Shown: one piece after another, positions 1-5,731 of the stretch
How positions within the stretch are numbered: the stretch's first letter is position 1
How the letters are laid out: each line of letters begins with the position of its first letter
NCBI GenBank assembly: GCA_937974135.1
Contig: CALJIH010000148.1
Coordinates: forward strand, 1 to 5,731
From: an uncultured Cocleimonas sp.
GTDB taxonomy: Bacteria; Pseudomonadota; Gammaproteobacteria; Thiotrichales; Thiotrichaceae
Length of the DNA: 5,731 bases
Direction of reading: 5' to 3'
Made by a program: the position numbers and the translations under genes
Notes under the pieces: generated by a model
Database searches by the model: none
The model's input: only the letters and a program-made list of their open reading frames with translations
Told to the model about the DNA's origin: nothing

Positions 1-46
1 AGAAGCCAACTATAACAATTCAATGATGTATCTACACCTATAAATA

Positions 47-1591
47 ATGAATAGTGATAATAAAAACGACTCTCCAGAAAGCACCCAAATCGATCACGAT
101 ATTTTTATTATCGGTGGTGGAATCAATGGTTGTGGAATTGCCCGCGATGCCGCCGGCAGAGGTTACTCAGTATATTTGGCTGAAGCAGATGACCTTGCCA
201 GCGGTACTTCATCGCAATCCACTAAATTAATCCATGGCGGTCTGCGTTATCTAGAGCACTATGAATTCAAGTTGGTGCGTGAAGCCCTCACCGAACGCGA
301 AGTTTTATGGCGTGTGGCACCCCACATTATCCATCCTTTACGCTTTATTTTGCCTTATCACAAAGGCTTAAGACCCTGGTGGCTATTACGTTTAGGTATG
401 TTTTTATACGACAATCTTGGCGGTCGTAAATTACTTGCTGCAAGTAATGCACTTAAATTAGATGATAATGAAGAAGGAAGATGCTTAAAACCGGGCTTTA
501 ACAAAGGCTTAGAATATTCAGATTGTTGGGTAAACGACTCGAGATTGGTGGTATTGAACGCAATGGATGCGCATGAATACGGTGCAACCATTAAAACCCA
601 ACATAAAGTAGTTGCGATTGAACGCTTGGCAGAACATTGGATGGTATCTGTTGAAAATCAATTAACAAAAAACGTCGAAGAAATCAGTGCCAAAGTATTG
701 ATAAACGCAGGCGGTCCATGGGTTGATGACATTATCAATATATTAAGTGAAGAAAACGACACACCCGCTAAAAATATTCGTAAAGTACAAGGCAGTCATA
801 TTGTCGTGCCAAAACTATATGATCACGATAAGTGTTATATCTTCCAAAACGAAGATGACCGTATCACTTTCGCTATCCCTTATCACGAAGACTATACCTA
901 TCTTGGAACCACTGATTACGAAATCGAAGGTGATCCGCGTGATGCGAAGATAAGCGATGAAGAAGTGAAATATCTTTGTGAAGCAGCCAATGATTACTTC
1001 AAAACACAGGTTACACCCGATGATGTCGTCAGCACTTATGCCGGTGTACGAGCACTGTACAATGATGGTGCATCTAAAGCACAAGAAGCGACACGCGATT
1101 ATGTATTACAGATAGATGATAAAAGTGAAAACCAAGCTCCTTTAGTGAATATCTTTGGAGGCAAGATCACAACTTATCGTAAGCTAGCAGAGTCCATGAT
1201 GGAACTGATTGATGACTTGCTGGATAAAGAAAATCAACATTGGACGGAACACGCTCATTTACCCGGTGGTGATTTTGCCATTGATGACAAACAGAAATTA
1301 CATGAGTTGTTTAAAGTTGATTATGGTTTTTTACCTAAAGGCATCATCACCAGATTACTACGAAATTATGGCTCAAAAGCAGCTTTGATTTTAGGAAAAG
1401 CAGAAAGTGAAAAGGATCTAGGCAAACACTTTGGCCATGGTTTATATGAAAAAGAAGTGGTGTATTTAATCGAAAACGAATTTGCAATGAAAGTCGATGA
1501 TATTCTACTACGGCGCACAAAATTAGGGCTTAGATATAGTGAAACTGAGAAAAAAGGCCTAGAGAAATGGTTAAAAAATCATTTTAAATGA
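47..1591 (+). CDS. glpD: Aerobic glycerol-3-phosphate dehydrogenase (FAD-dependent)
   Basis: The enzyme oxidises sn-glycerol 3-phosphate to dihydroxyacetone phosphate and passes electrons through FAD to the quinone pool at the inner face of the cytoplasmic membrane. Seen in the 514-residue product: an N-terminal FAD-binding Rossmann motif GGGINGCG at residues 23-30, the family signature around 54-70 (TSSQSTKLIHGGLRYLE), GSHIVVP at 249-255, GVR with R335, TRDY with R350, and FGGKITTYRKLAE at 370-382. From memory of the E. coli enzyme, R335, R350 and K373 align with its substrate-binding R317, R332 and K354, so the active site looks intact. Residues from about 395 on form the usual C-terminal helical domain. 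Length is close to the usual ~500; the extra residues are a short polar N-terminal tail. The in-frame ATG at 23 runs into TAA at 41, so 47 is the first usable ATG, but no clear Shine-Dalgarno precedes it. No glpK, glpF or glpR is in the window. Confidence 0.97.
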   Translation: MNSDNKNDSPESTQIDHDIFIIGGGINGCGIARDAAGRGYSVYLAEADDLASGTSSQSTKLIHGGLRYLEHYEFKLVREALTEREVLWRVAPHIIHPLRFILPYHKGLRPWWLLRLGMFLYDNLGGRKLLAASNALKLDDNEEGRCLKPGFNKGLEYSDCWVNDSRLVVLNAMDAHEYGATIKTQHKVVAIERLAEHWMVSVENQLTKNVEEISAKVLINAGGPWVDDIINILSEENDTPAKNIRKVQGSHIVVPKLYDHDKCYIFQNEDDRITFAIPYHEDYTYLGTTDYEIEGDPRDAKISDEEVKYLCEAANDYFKTQVTPDDVVSTYAGVRALYNDGASKAQEATRDYVLQIDDKSENQAPLVNIFGGKITTYRKLAESMMELIDDLLDKENQHWTEHAHLPGGDFAIDDKQKLHELFKVDYGFLPKGIITRLLRNYGSKAALILGKAESEKDLGKHFGHGLYEKEVVYLIENEFAMKVDDILLRRTKLGLRYSETEKKGLEKWLKNHFK

Positions 1592-1593
1592 GT

Positions 1594-1617
1594 AAAAAGA
1601 CACCCCCCCTACTTTTG
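1594..1617 (+). repeat. Post-stop C-tract repeat, copy 1 (behind glpD)
   Basis: The unit reads AAAAAGACA, seven C, then TACTTTTG, and begins two bases after the glpD TGA. It is the longest of three copies in the window (the others start at 2624 and 4997), with one more C than copy 2. The following bases, GTCCGTTTTT, resemble those after copy 3 (AGCCCTTTAT), so the related stretch may be about 32 bases. The ends AAAAG and CTTTT are complementary but would form only a weak A/T-rich stem, so this is not a standard intrinsic terminator. The function is unknown to me. Confidence 0.8.
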
Positions 1618-1665
1618 TCCGTTTTTAAACGTATTTACATACTCTTAGGCAATCATACCTAGTCT

Positions 1666-2625
1666 ATGAACGAGCATCCAAATTATTCCTTATTAGAAAA
1701 TAATAACTTTGAAAATGTCCTAAAAAAACTCATCAGTAAAACACCCAATCCTAAGACCAAACTTAAGCTCATTCTGCATGTCGGCACACCAAAAACGGGA
1801 ACTACCAGCCTGCAAGTTTATTTACACAAAAAACAAGGTAAATTACGTAAACTGGGAATTCTCTATCCTAATCAAAGTCATAATTCTGAAGCACCCAAGC
1901 ATCAATGGTTTGAAAAGAACTTAACCCGAATTCATCCTCAAAATTTACTCGATAACTTCGCAAAAATACTGGCAAGTGTAGATGAAAATACGCACACAAT
2001 TATGCTTTCATCCGAAGGTATTTATAATCACTGGTGGGATTTCTCTGAAGACTCAAAAAAACTTTTACTGGCGATTAGTAATCACTTTGAAATCAATATC
2101 TGGGTTTGGTTTCGTGATCCTCTGAGCTTTGCTGAAAGCTTTTATAAACAATGCCTGCGTAATCCAGTGATTGAAAATATTACTTGTTACGGCAAAGATT
2201 TATCCTTTGCAGATATCCTCAAAGACCCATGGTTTAAACAACGTCTAAACTATATCGATTTTATCAATGAATGTGAGAATCTTTTTGGAGAGTCGTCATT
2301 AACTATCTTTAAATATCAACAAGATACCGTAAATACAGTGAGCAAATTATTAGGACTAGATACCCCACATGATAATCCCACACCACGACACAACACCAGC
2401 ATGAATGAAGCAACCACAGAGTTATATCGGATGCTTAATCGTTTACAATTAACAGCTAAGGAAAAAGAAAAATTCGTGCCGCATTTGCATGCACTGAATG
2501 ATGAGGCAAAACCCTATCTGAGTAGACTTCAAATGGAACTAATTGACACAGACTCAAAAAAAGAAATTATACAAATAACAGCTAAAGGCATGACAGCACT
2601 CGAAAAACGTTATTATAAGACTTAA
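1666..2625 (+). CDS. Sulfotransferase-like protein (PAPS-dependent fold)
   Basis: A 319-residue protein that probably transfers a sulfuryl group from PAPS to an unidentified acceptor such as a surface sugar. Seen: the 5'-phosphosulfate-binding loop TPKTGTTSL at residues 41-49, after the beta-strand LKLILHVG; LSSEG at 114-118, whose E117 lies where related bacterial proteins carry a conserved acidic residue; and the 3'-phosphate motif FRDPLSFAES at 149-158. R150 and S158 are eight residues apart, the same spacing as R130 and S138 of estrogen sulfotransferase. There is no signal peptide or membrane segment, so it should be cytoplasmic. The start is fixed by an in-frame TAG at 1660-1662 just upstream; no good Shine-Dalgarno is seen. 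It lies 74 bases behind glpD on the same strand and could be cotranscribed, although the C-tract repeat lies between them. No PAPS-synthesis, glycosyltransferase or capsule gene is nearby, so the acceptor cannot be inferred. Family call firm; substrate unknown. Confidence 0.85.
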   Translation: MNEHPNYSLLENNNFENVLKKLISKTPNPKTKLKLILHVGTPKTGTTSLQVYLHKKQGKLRKLGILYPNQSHNSEAPKHQWFEKNLTRIHPQNLLDNFAKILASVDENTHTIMLSSEGIYNHWWDFSEDSKKLLLAISNHFEINIWVWFRDPLSFAESFYKQCLRNPVIENITCYGKDLSFADILKDPWFKQRLNYIDFINECENLFGESSLTIFKYQQDTVNTVSKLLGLDTPHDNPTPRHNTSMNEATTELYRMLNRLQLTAKEKEKFVPHLHALNDEAKPYLSRLQMELIDTDSKKEIIQITAKGMTALEKRYYKT

Positions 2626-2646
2626 AAAGACACCCCCCTACTTTTG
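2624..2646 (+). repeat. Post-stop C-tract repeat, copy 2 (between convergent genes)
   Basis: The unit reads AAAAAGACA, six C, then TACTTTTG, identical to copy 1 apart from one C. Its first two A residues are the last two bases of the sulfotransferase TAA stop codon (2623-2625). It fills most of the 32-base gap between the two convergent genes. Here only, CCCT at 2636-2639 can pair with AGGG at 2648-2651 across an 8-base loop followed by TTT. That weak hairpin is not shared by the other copies. Confidence 0.8.
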
Positions 2647-2657
2647 AAGGGTTTCCC

Positions 2658-4043
2658 CTAATCAATCTCCACTACTTTCCCAGGATTCATAATATTCAAC
2701 GGGTCCAGCGCTAATTTTAACGTTTTCATAACATCATAACTAGCACCATGTTCGGCGCGCATATACTTCTTTTTACCTGTTCCTACACCGTGCTCACCGG
2801 TGACTGTACCACCAAACTCTAAAGCAATTTCATTAATGGTTTCAGCTAAAGTCTTCGCCGCAGAAAATTCTTTATCATCTTTAGGGTCAAACAGAATCAA
2901 AAGATGAAAATTACCATCACCGACATGCCCGACCACTGGGGCAATCAATCCCGCATCAGCAATCAACTGTTTTGTTTTAGCAATGCAAGGGGCGAGTTCG
3001 GATATCGGCACACAACAGTCGGTGACGATACTATCCGCGCCAGGTGCAAGTGCTTTACCCGCGTAATAGGCACTGTGACGTGCTTTCCAGAGGCGATTGC
3101 GCTCTTCCTCTTTGGTCGCCCATTGAAAATCTGAGCCACCAAATTCCTCGCTGGCGCTTCTAAACAGCTCTACCTGTTCCGCGACTCCAGTTTCAGTGCC
3201 GTGAAATTCTAAAAATAAATGGGGTTTTTCTGGAAATGACATATCAGGATTATAGATATTCATACCTTTCATTTGCACATCATCCAAAAGCTCTATGCGC
3301 GCCATGGGGATGCCCATTTGATTCGCCATAATCACGGTATCAACGGCTTCTTCTATGCTATCGAAAGTACAAGTGGCCGCTGAGATATTTTCAGGCATGC
3401 CGTGTAAACGCACGGTGAGTTTTGTGATGATACCCAGTGTGCCTTCTGAGCCTATAAATAGATGTGTTAAATCGTAACCTGCTGAGGATTTTCTCGCCCT
3501 CGTCCCGGTATGAATAATCTCACCATTGGCTAATACCACTTCCAAGGCCATGACATTTTCGCGCATGGTTCCGTAAAGCACGGTGTTTGTTCCTGAAGCT
3601 CTTGTTGAAGCCATACCGCCCATGGTGGCATCTGCCCCTGGGTCAACAGTAAACATCAAACCGGTGGTTCTTAAGGCTTGATTTAATTGCTTTCGCGTAA
3701 CACCCGGTTCCACCACCGCATCGAAATCACTTTGATGAATTTCTAAGACTTTATTCATGCGACTGGTATCGACGGTTATGCCGCCTTGTGTAGGAATTAC
3801 ATGGCCTTCTAGAGAAGTGCCAATGCCATAAGGAATCACAGGACATTTATACCGATGACAGATTTTCATCAATTCAGAAACTTCTTCAGTGCTTTCAGGA
3901 AACGCCACCGCATCGGGTAAACAGGGTGTTGAATAAGCTTCGTCGTGACTGTGCATTTCTAGAATTGACGACCCCATCGAAATGCGATCACCCAATAATG
4001 TTTTTATATCTTCGATAGCATTTTGTATAAATGAACGTGTCAT
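2658..4043 (-). CDS. D-lactate dehydrogenase-type FAD oxidoreductase (GlcD/DLD family)
   Basis: A 461-residue flavoprotein that most likely oxidises D-lactate, or a related D-2-hydroxyacid, to the 2-oxoacid and passes electrons to quinone or cytochrome. Seen: an N-terminal FAD-binding (PCMH/FAD_binding_4) domain at about 40-220 with PYGIGTSLEGH (71-81) and VDPGADATMGGM (133-144), then a C-terminal FAD-oxidase domain with HVGDGNFH (373-380) and GEHGVG (416-421). By family knowledge, H373, H380 and E417 are the expected divalent-metal ligands and H418 the expected catalytic base; all are present. The C-terminus LDPLNIMNPGK is typical. Length fits single-subunit D-lactate dehydrogenases better than the longer glycolate oxidase subunit GlcD, and no glcE or glcF is adjacent. 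Alternatives are D-2-hydroxyglutarate dehydrogenase or another hydroxyacid specificity. The start is ATG with a weak AGGC five bases upstream. It is divergent from the next gene and convergent with the sulfotransferase gene. Base composition looks somewhat richer in G+C than its neighbours. Confidence 0.9.
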   Translation of the reverse strand: MTRSFIQNAIEDIKTLLGDRISMGSSILEMHSHDEAYSTPCLPDAVAFPESTEEVSELMKICHRYKCPVIPYGIGTSLEGHVIPTQGGITVDTSRMNKVLEIHQSDFDAVVEPGVTRKQLNQALRTTGLMFTVDPGADATMGGMASTRASGTNTVLYGTMRENVMALEVVLANGEIIHTGTRARKSSAGYDLTHLFIGSEGTLGIITKLTVRLHGMPENISAATCTFDSIEEAVDTVIMANQMGIPMARIELLDDVQMKGMNIYNPDMSFPEKPHLFLEFHGTETGVAEQVELFRSASEEFGGSDFQWATKEEERNRLWKARHSAYYAGKALAPGADSIVTDCCVPISELAPCIAKTKQLIADAGLIAPVVGHVGDGNFHLLILFDPKDDKEFSAAKTLAETINEIALEFGGTVTGEHGVGTGKKKYMRAEHGASYDVMKTLKLALDPLNIMNPGKVVEID

Positions 4044-4050
4044 AGTGAGC

Positions 4051-4079
4051 CTGAACTGCTAAGAACCTTTGATTATAGT
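4051..4079 (+). promoter_or_regulatory. Possible promoter for the nuclease-like gene
   Basis: CTGAAC (4051-4056), a 17-base spacer, and TATAGT (4074-4079) make a sigma70-like pair with a good -10 (5 of 6 to consensus) and a weak -35 (3 of 6). Transcription would begin near 4086, about 24 bases before the ATG at 4110. The -10 overlaps the minus-strand -10 of the divergent dehydrogenase gene. This is prediction by eye only. Confidence 0.35.
4072..4077 (-). promoter_or_regulatory. Possible -10 element for the dehydrogenase gene
   Basis: Read on the minus strand this is a perfect TATAAT, about 28 bases before the dehydrogenase ATG, giving a predicted leader of roughly 20 bases. No convincing -35 is seen at the right distance (around 4095-4100 on the minus strand). 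It overlaps TATAGT on the plus strand, so the 66-base divergent gap may hold a two-way promoter. Confidence 0.4.
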
Positions 4080-4109
4080 AAAACTCGAGAATATTGATAC
4101 ACTATCGAC

Positions 4110-4997
4110 ATGCCAAGACACATCTCTACCACAGCACTATCCAAAAAACTCGGCGTGACAAGCCGCGAGTTATTTGCTGAATTTGAAAAACTAGAGTGGA
4201 TTACCGCAGACAGAAATCTCACCGTCGATGGCTTCAGCGTCGGTGGCATCTACAAAGAAATGAAAAAAGAAGGTGAAACGATTAAATATATTGCCTGGCC
4301 TGATGACATCGAATTGGGTGTTTCACCTCAAGAAAAACAATTTGTTACTGCAACAAGTTTAGGCAAAGCATTTAATATTTCTGCACTCAAGGTCAACTAT
4401 ATCCTTGCTGAAATGGGTTGGGCGAAACGAGGTGATCTCAACAAAGGATGGCTTGCGACGCAACAAGGTATCAATGTCGGAGCCATTCAATCAGAGGACA
4501 ATAAATCAGGCATACCCTATATTCGTTGGCCTGAATCTATAAGTAAACATCAAACCTTAGCTTATACAATCGCTGACTTTAAAGGAAGCACAACAACTAG
4601 CATTAAACATCCAGATATTCAAACGTTTAGAGAACGTTTTAGTGCGAAATATCGAGCAACTGATGGACATATGCTGCGCTCAAAAACAGATTTGCGAATT
4701 GATAACTGGCTTTATATGTTTGAAATTGCGCATGCGTATGAACGCCGTTTACCCATTGAAGAAGAAGCTTTCGGGAGTTTCTATATTCCGCATGGTAAAG
4801 TCTATATTGAATATTTTGGCTGTGAGAATGATGATGCCTACGGCTATGATAAAAATTGCCAAAGACGTAAACAGGAAAAGTTAGAGATTTATCAGAAATA
4901 TAATTTCAATCTGATTCAACTCGACGATAAGCATATTGTCGATTTAGATAATGCCTTACCCAAGATGTTATTGAAATTTGGTGTTCACACTTATTAA
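4110..4997 (+). CDS. Uncharacterised protein: duplicated HTH-like modules plus PD-(D/E)XK-like domain
   Basis: A 295-residue protein of unknown role, with no signal peptide or membrane segment. Seen: two tandem related modules at about residues 5-67 and 79-144. Each has a helix-turn-helix-like stretch (TALSKKLGVTSRELFAEF; TSLGKAFNISALKVNYIL), then a tryptophan (W30, W104), a G-rich segment, and an ending YIAWPDDI or YIRWPESI. The C-terminal part (about 185-292) resembles a PD-(D/E)XK nuclease domain: LRSKTDLRIDNWLY (189-202), YERRLP (210-215), FYIPHGKVYIEYFG (224-237) and a lysine-rich helix with K254 and K257. In family members I recall, an aspartate directly precedes FYIP and a glutamate stands at the position of D194; here these are S223 and D194, while E234 is kept. 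It may therefore be a DNA-binding protein with weakened or lost cleavage. An in-frame TGA at 4095 supports the ATG at 4110; no clear Shine-Dalgarno. Real gene: confident; nuclease call: moderate. Confidence 0.8.
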   Translation: MPRHISTTALSKKLGVTSRELFAEFEKLEWITADRNLTVDGFSVGGIYKEMKKEGETIKYIAWPDDIELGVSPQEKQFVTATSLGKAFNISALKVNYILAEMGWAKRGDLNKGWLATQQGINVGAIQSEDNKSGIPYIRWPESISKHQTLAYTIADFKGSTTTSIKHPDIQTFRERFSAKYRATDGHMLRSKTDLRIDNWLYMFEIAHAYERRLPIEEEAFGSFYIPHGKVYIEYFGCENDDAYGYDKNCQRRKQEKLEIYQKYNFNLIQLDDKHIVDLDNALPKMLLKFGVHTY

Positions 4998-5018
4998 AAA
5001 AGACGCCCCCCACTTTTA
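4997..5018 (+). repeat. Post-stop C-tract repeat, copy 3 (behind the nuclease-like gene)
   Basis: The unit reads AAAAAGACG, six C, then ACTTTTA. It differs from copies 1 and 2 by G for A before the C-tract, by loss of the T after it, and by a final A. Its first A is the last base of the TAA stop codon (4995-4997); counting one further A, it uses two stop bases, as in copy 2. It is followed by GCCCTTTAT, similar to the flank of copy 1. Confidence 0.75.
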
Positions 5019-5035
5019 GCCCTTTATCCAAATAC

Positions 5036-5066
5036 AAAAAAGCCACATACCTAAGCATGTGGCTTT
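5036..5066 (-). terminator. Intrinsic terminator of the YHS-domain gene
   Basis: AAAGCCACAT (5039-5048) pairs perfectly with ATGTGGCTTT (5057-5066) across the 8-base loop ACCTAAGC. Read on the minus strand the hairpin ends in a run of six T (A-run at 5036-5041), the classic Rho-independent form. It starts 33 bases beyond the YHS gene stop codon. On the plus strand only TTTGCAAG follows, so it should act weakly, if at all, for the convergent nuclease-like gene. Confidence 0.88.
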
Positions 5067-5099
5067 GCAAGTATTAAACTCTTGTTACAATCGTTAAAA

Positions 5100-5579
5100 T
5101 TATAATTGATCTGCAGGAGTATCTTTAATTACATCCCAGTTTTTATTAGCAGTTATAATTTTTTTAGCTTTCTCTGGCTGAAATAGTTCAAATGCTTTTG
5201 CACTTGATTGAACGAACAACTTGCCATCAATAACTTCATATTGTGTAGGGTTTATAGGAATTTTTTTGCTGATTGTTGTACCAAACGCACAGAACCCACC
5301 ATATTGTGGCGCATACTTAGAAGGGTTTGCCTTGAATAAGTCGCGGTTCTCTTCTGATGCAAAGTGATAAATAGCACCGTTATATACCGAACTAATACCT
5401 GAATAACCTTGAACTGGCGCATCTTTCGTGAAATATGAAACTGTGTCATACCCAGCAAGAATCACACCATTTTCATCTGTTGAAGTGGTAACAGTAGCAA
5501 AACTAAGACTACTTACTAACATGCCTGAGACTAATACCAAGGTTTTTAGAGATTTTGCGAAAGGGTTGAAAATTTCCAT
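5100..5579 (-). CDS. Exported YHS-domain protein
   Basis: A 159-residue protein predicted to be secreted to the periplasm. Seen: a Sec-type signal peptide with K9/K12, a hydrophobic core (about 13-25) and a likely cut after SFA (A28), giving a mature protein of about 131 residues. The YHS domain follows: LAGYDTVSYF (41-50), a short variable loop, YNGAIYHFASEENRDLFKANP (66-86, with H72 and F73), KYAPQYGGFCAFG (88-100), then IDGKLFVQ (117-124). YHS domains are often linked to metal binding or metal-related sensing; only one cysteine (C97) is present, in the GGFCAFG motif usual for this exported subgroup. The exact role of these stand-alone periplasmic YHS proteins is unsettled. The start is supported by AGGA nine bases upstream. 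It is a single-gene unit with its own terminator, convergent with the nuclease-like gene. Confidence 0.9.
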   Translation of the reverse strand: MEIFNPFAKSLKTLVLVSGMLVSSLSFATVTTSTDENGVILAGYDTVSYFTKDAPVQGYSGISSVYNGAIYHFASEENRDLFKANPSKYAPQYGGFCAFGTTISKKIPINPTQYEVIDGKLFVQSSAKAFELFQPEKAKKIITANKNWDVIKDTPADQL

Positions 5580-5588
5580 TTTAATTTG

Positions 5589-5592
5589 TCCT
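5589..5592 (-). promoter_or_regulatory. Ribosome binding site of the YHS-domain gene
   Basis: Read on the minus strand this is AGGA (within ATAGGACAA), nine bases before the ATG at 5577-5579. It is the only convincing Shine-Dalgarno element in the window and supports the chosen start, which also places a complete signal peptide at the N-terminus. Confidence 0.65.
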
Positions 5593-5602
5593 ATTTAAGT
5601 TA

Positions 5603-5631
5603 ATATTAATTAATACAAGGGCGTTATGTAA
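5603..5631 (-). promoter_or_regulatory. Possible promoter of the YHS-domain gene
   Basis: On the minus strand TTACAT (5631-5626), a 17-base spacer and TAATAT (5608-5603) form a sigma70-like pair, each 4 of 6 to consensus. The predicted start near 5596 gives a leader of about 17 bases that holds the AGGA site. The -10 lies in an AT-rich palindrome (TATTAATTAATA, 5604-5615) that could also be a regulator site. Such matches are common in AT-rich DNA, so confidence is low. Confidence 0.35.
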
Positions 5632-5731
5632 TGAATTTATCTCTACATATTGTCTTGTTGAAATGAATATTAAAGTAATTCTCAAATATCCCTATGTCTA
5701 AAAATCTAAGAATTAGGTTCAACAATCCATG

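Noticed and set aside
11..16. TATAAC as a -10 for glpD.
   Set aside because: The -35 would lie outside the window, so the pair cannot be judged; one AT-rich hexamer is not enough.
23..43. Six-codon ORF (MMYLHL) just before glpD as a possible leader peptide.
   Set aside because: Too short, no ribosome binding site, no attenuator structure seen, and the upstream sequence is cut off by the window.
358..591. Minus-strand ORF of 77 codons inside glpD.
   Set aside because: It is antisense to conserved glpD codons and its peptide has no family features.
815..1084. Minus-strand ORF of 89 codons inside glpD.
   Set aside because: A shadow of the well-conserved glpD reading frame; the hydrophobic look is a by-product of the complementary codons.
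1594..1631. Copy 1 repeat region as an intrinsic terminator (GACA/TGTC stem on the minus strand, or CGTTT-TT-AAACG).
   Set aside because: Stems are four or five pairs, loops are unfavourable, and the other two copies have no matching structure; no minus-strand gene ends there.
1634..1661. TTTACA and TACCTA as a promoter for the sulfotransferase gene.
   Set aside because: The -10 matches poorly and would sit only four bases before the ATG.
4642..4884. Plus-strand ORF of 80 codons inside the nuclease-like gene.
   Set aside because: Overlaps the conserved C-terminal domain in another frame and has no recognisable motif.
5694..5731. ATG at 5694 on the plus strand, open to the window end (MSKNLRIRFNNP).
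   Set aside because: Only 12 codons are visible, there is no Shine-Dalgarno, and the peptide shows no recognisable motif; a partial gene cannot be supported.

Overview
The window reads as ordinary chromosomal DNA from a moderately AT-rich bacterium, most likely a gammaproteobacterium. That guess rests on the close resemblance of the first protein to E. coli-type GlpD, on the single-subunit D-lactate dehydrogenase-type flavoprotein, and on the periplasmic YHS-domain protein. No RNA gene, transposase, phage gene or CRISPR array was seen, and the species cannot be named from the sequence.

Layout, left to right: (1) glpD, aerobic glycerol-3-phosphate dehydrogenase, plus strand, 47-1591; (2) a PAPS-dependent sulfotransferase-like protein, plus strand, 1666-2625; (3) a D-lactate/2-hydroxyacid dehydrogenase of the GlcD/DLD flavoprotein family, minus strand, 2658-4043, convergent with gene 2; (4) an uncharacterised protein, plus strand, 4110-4997, divergent from gene 3, with two tandem copies of an N-terminal helix-turn-helix-like module and a C-terminal domain resembling PD-(D/E)XK nucleases; (5) a small exported YHS-domain protein, minus strand, 5100-5579, convergent with gene 4 and followed by a clear intrinsic terminator. 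The last ~150 bases hold the promoter region of gene 5 and no supported gene.

Functionally, genes 1 and 3 are both FAD enzymes that would feed electrons from small three-carbon metabolites (glycerol 3-phosphate, probably D-lactate) into the respiratory chain. They are on opposite strands and not in one operon. The other genes have no evident pathway link to them, so the window looks like a set of mostly single-gene transcription units.

The most unusual feature is a 22-24 base C-tract repeat (AAAAAGAC, then A/G, six or seven C, then (T)ACTTTT). It lies directly behind the stop codon of all three plus-strand genes, always in the same orientation, and in two cases it shares the last bases of the TAA stop codon. 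Two further points deserve checking: the gene 4 nuclease-like domain seems to have lost a key catalytic aspartate, and genes 3 and 4 may share a symmetric, overlapping -10 element.
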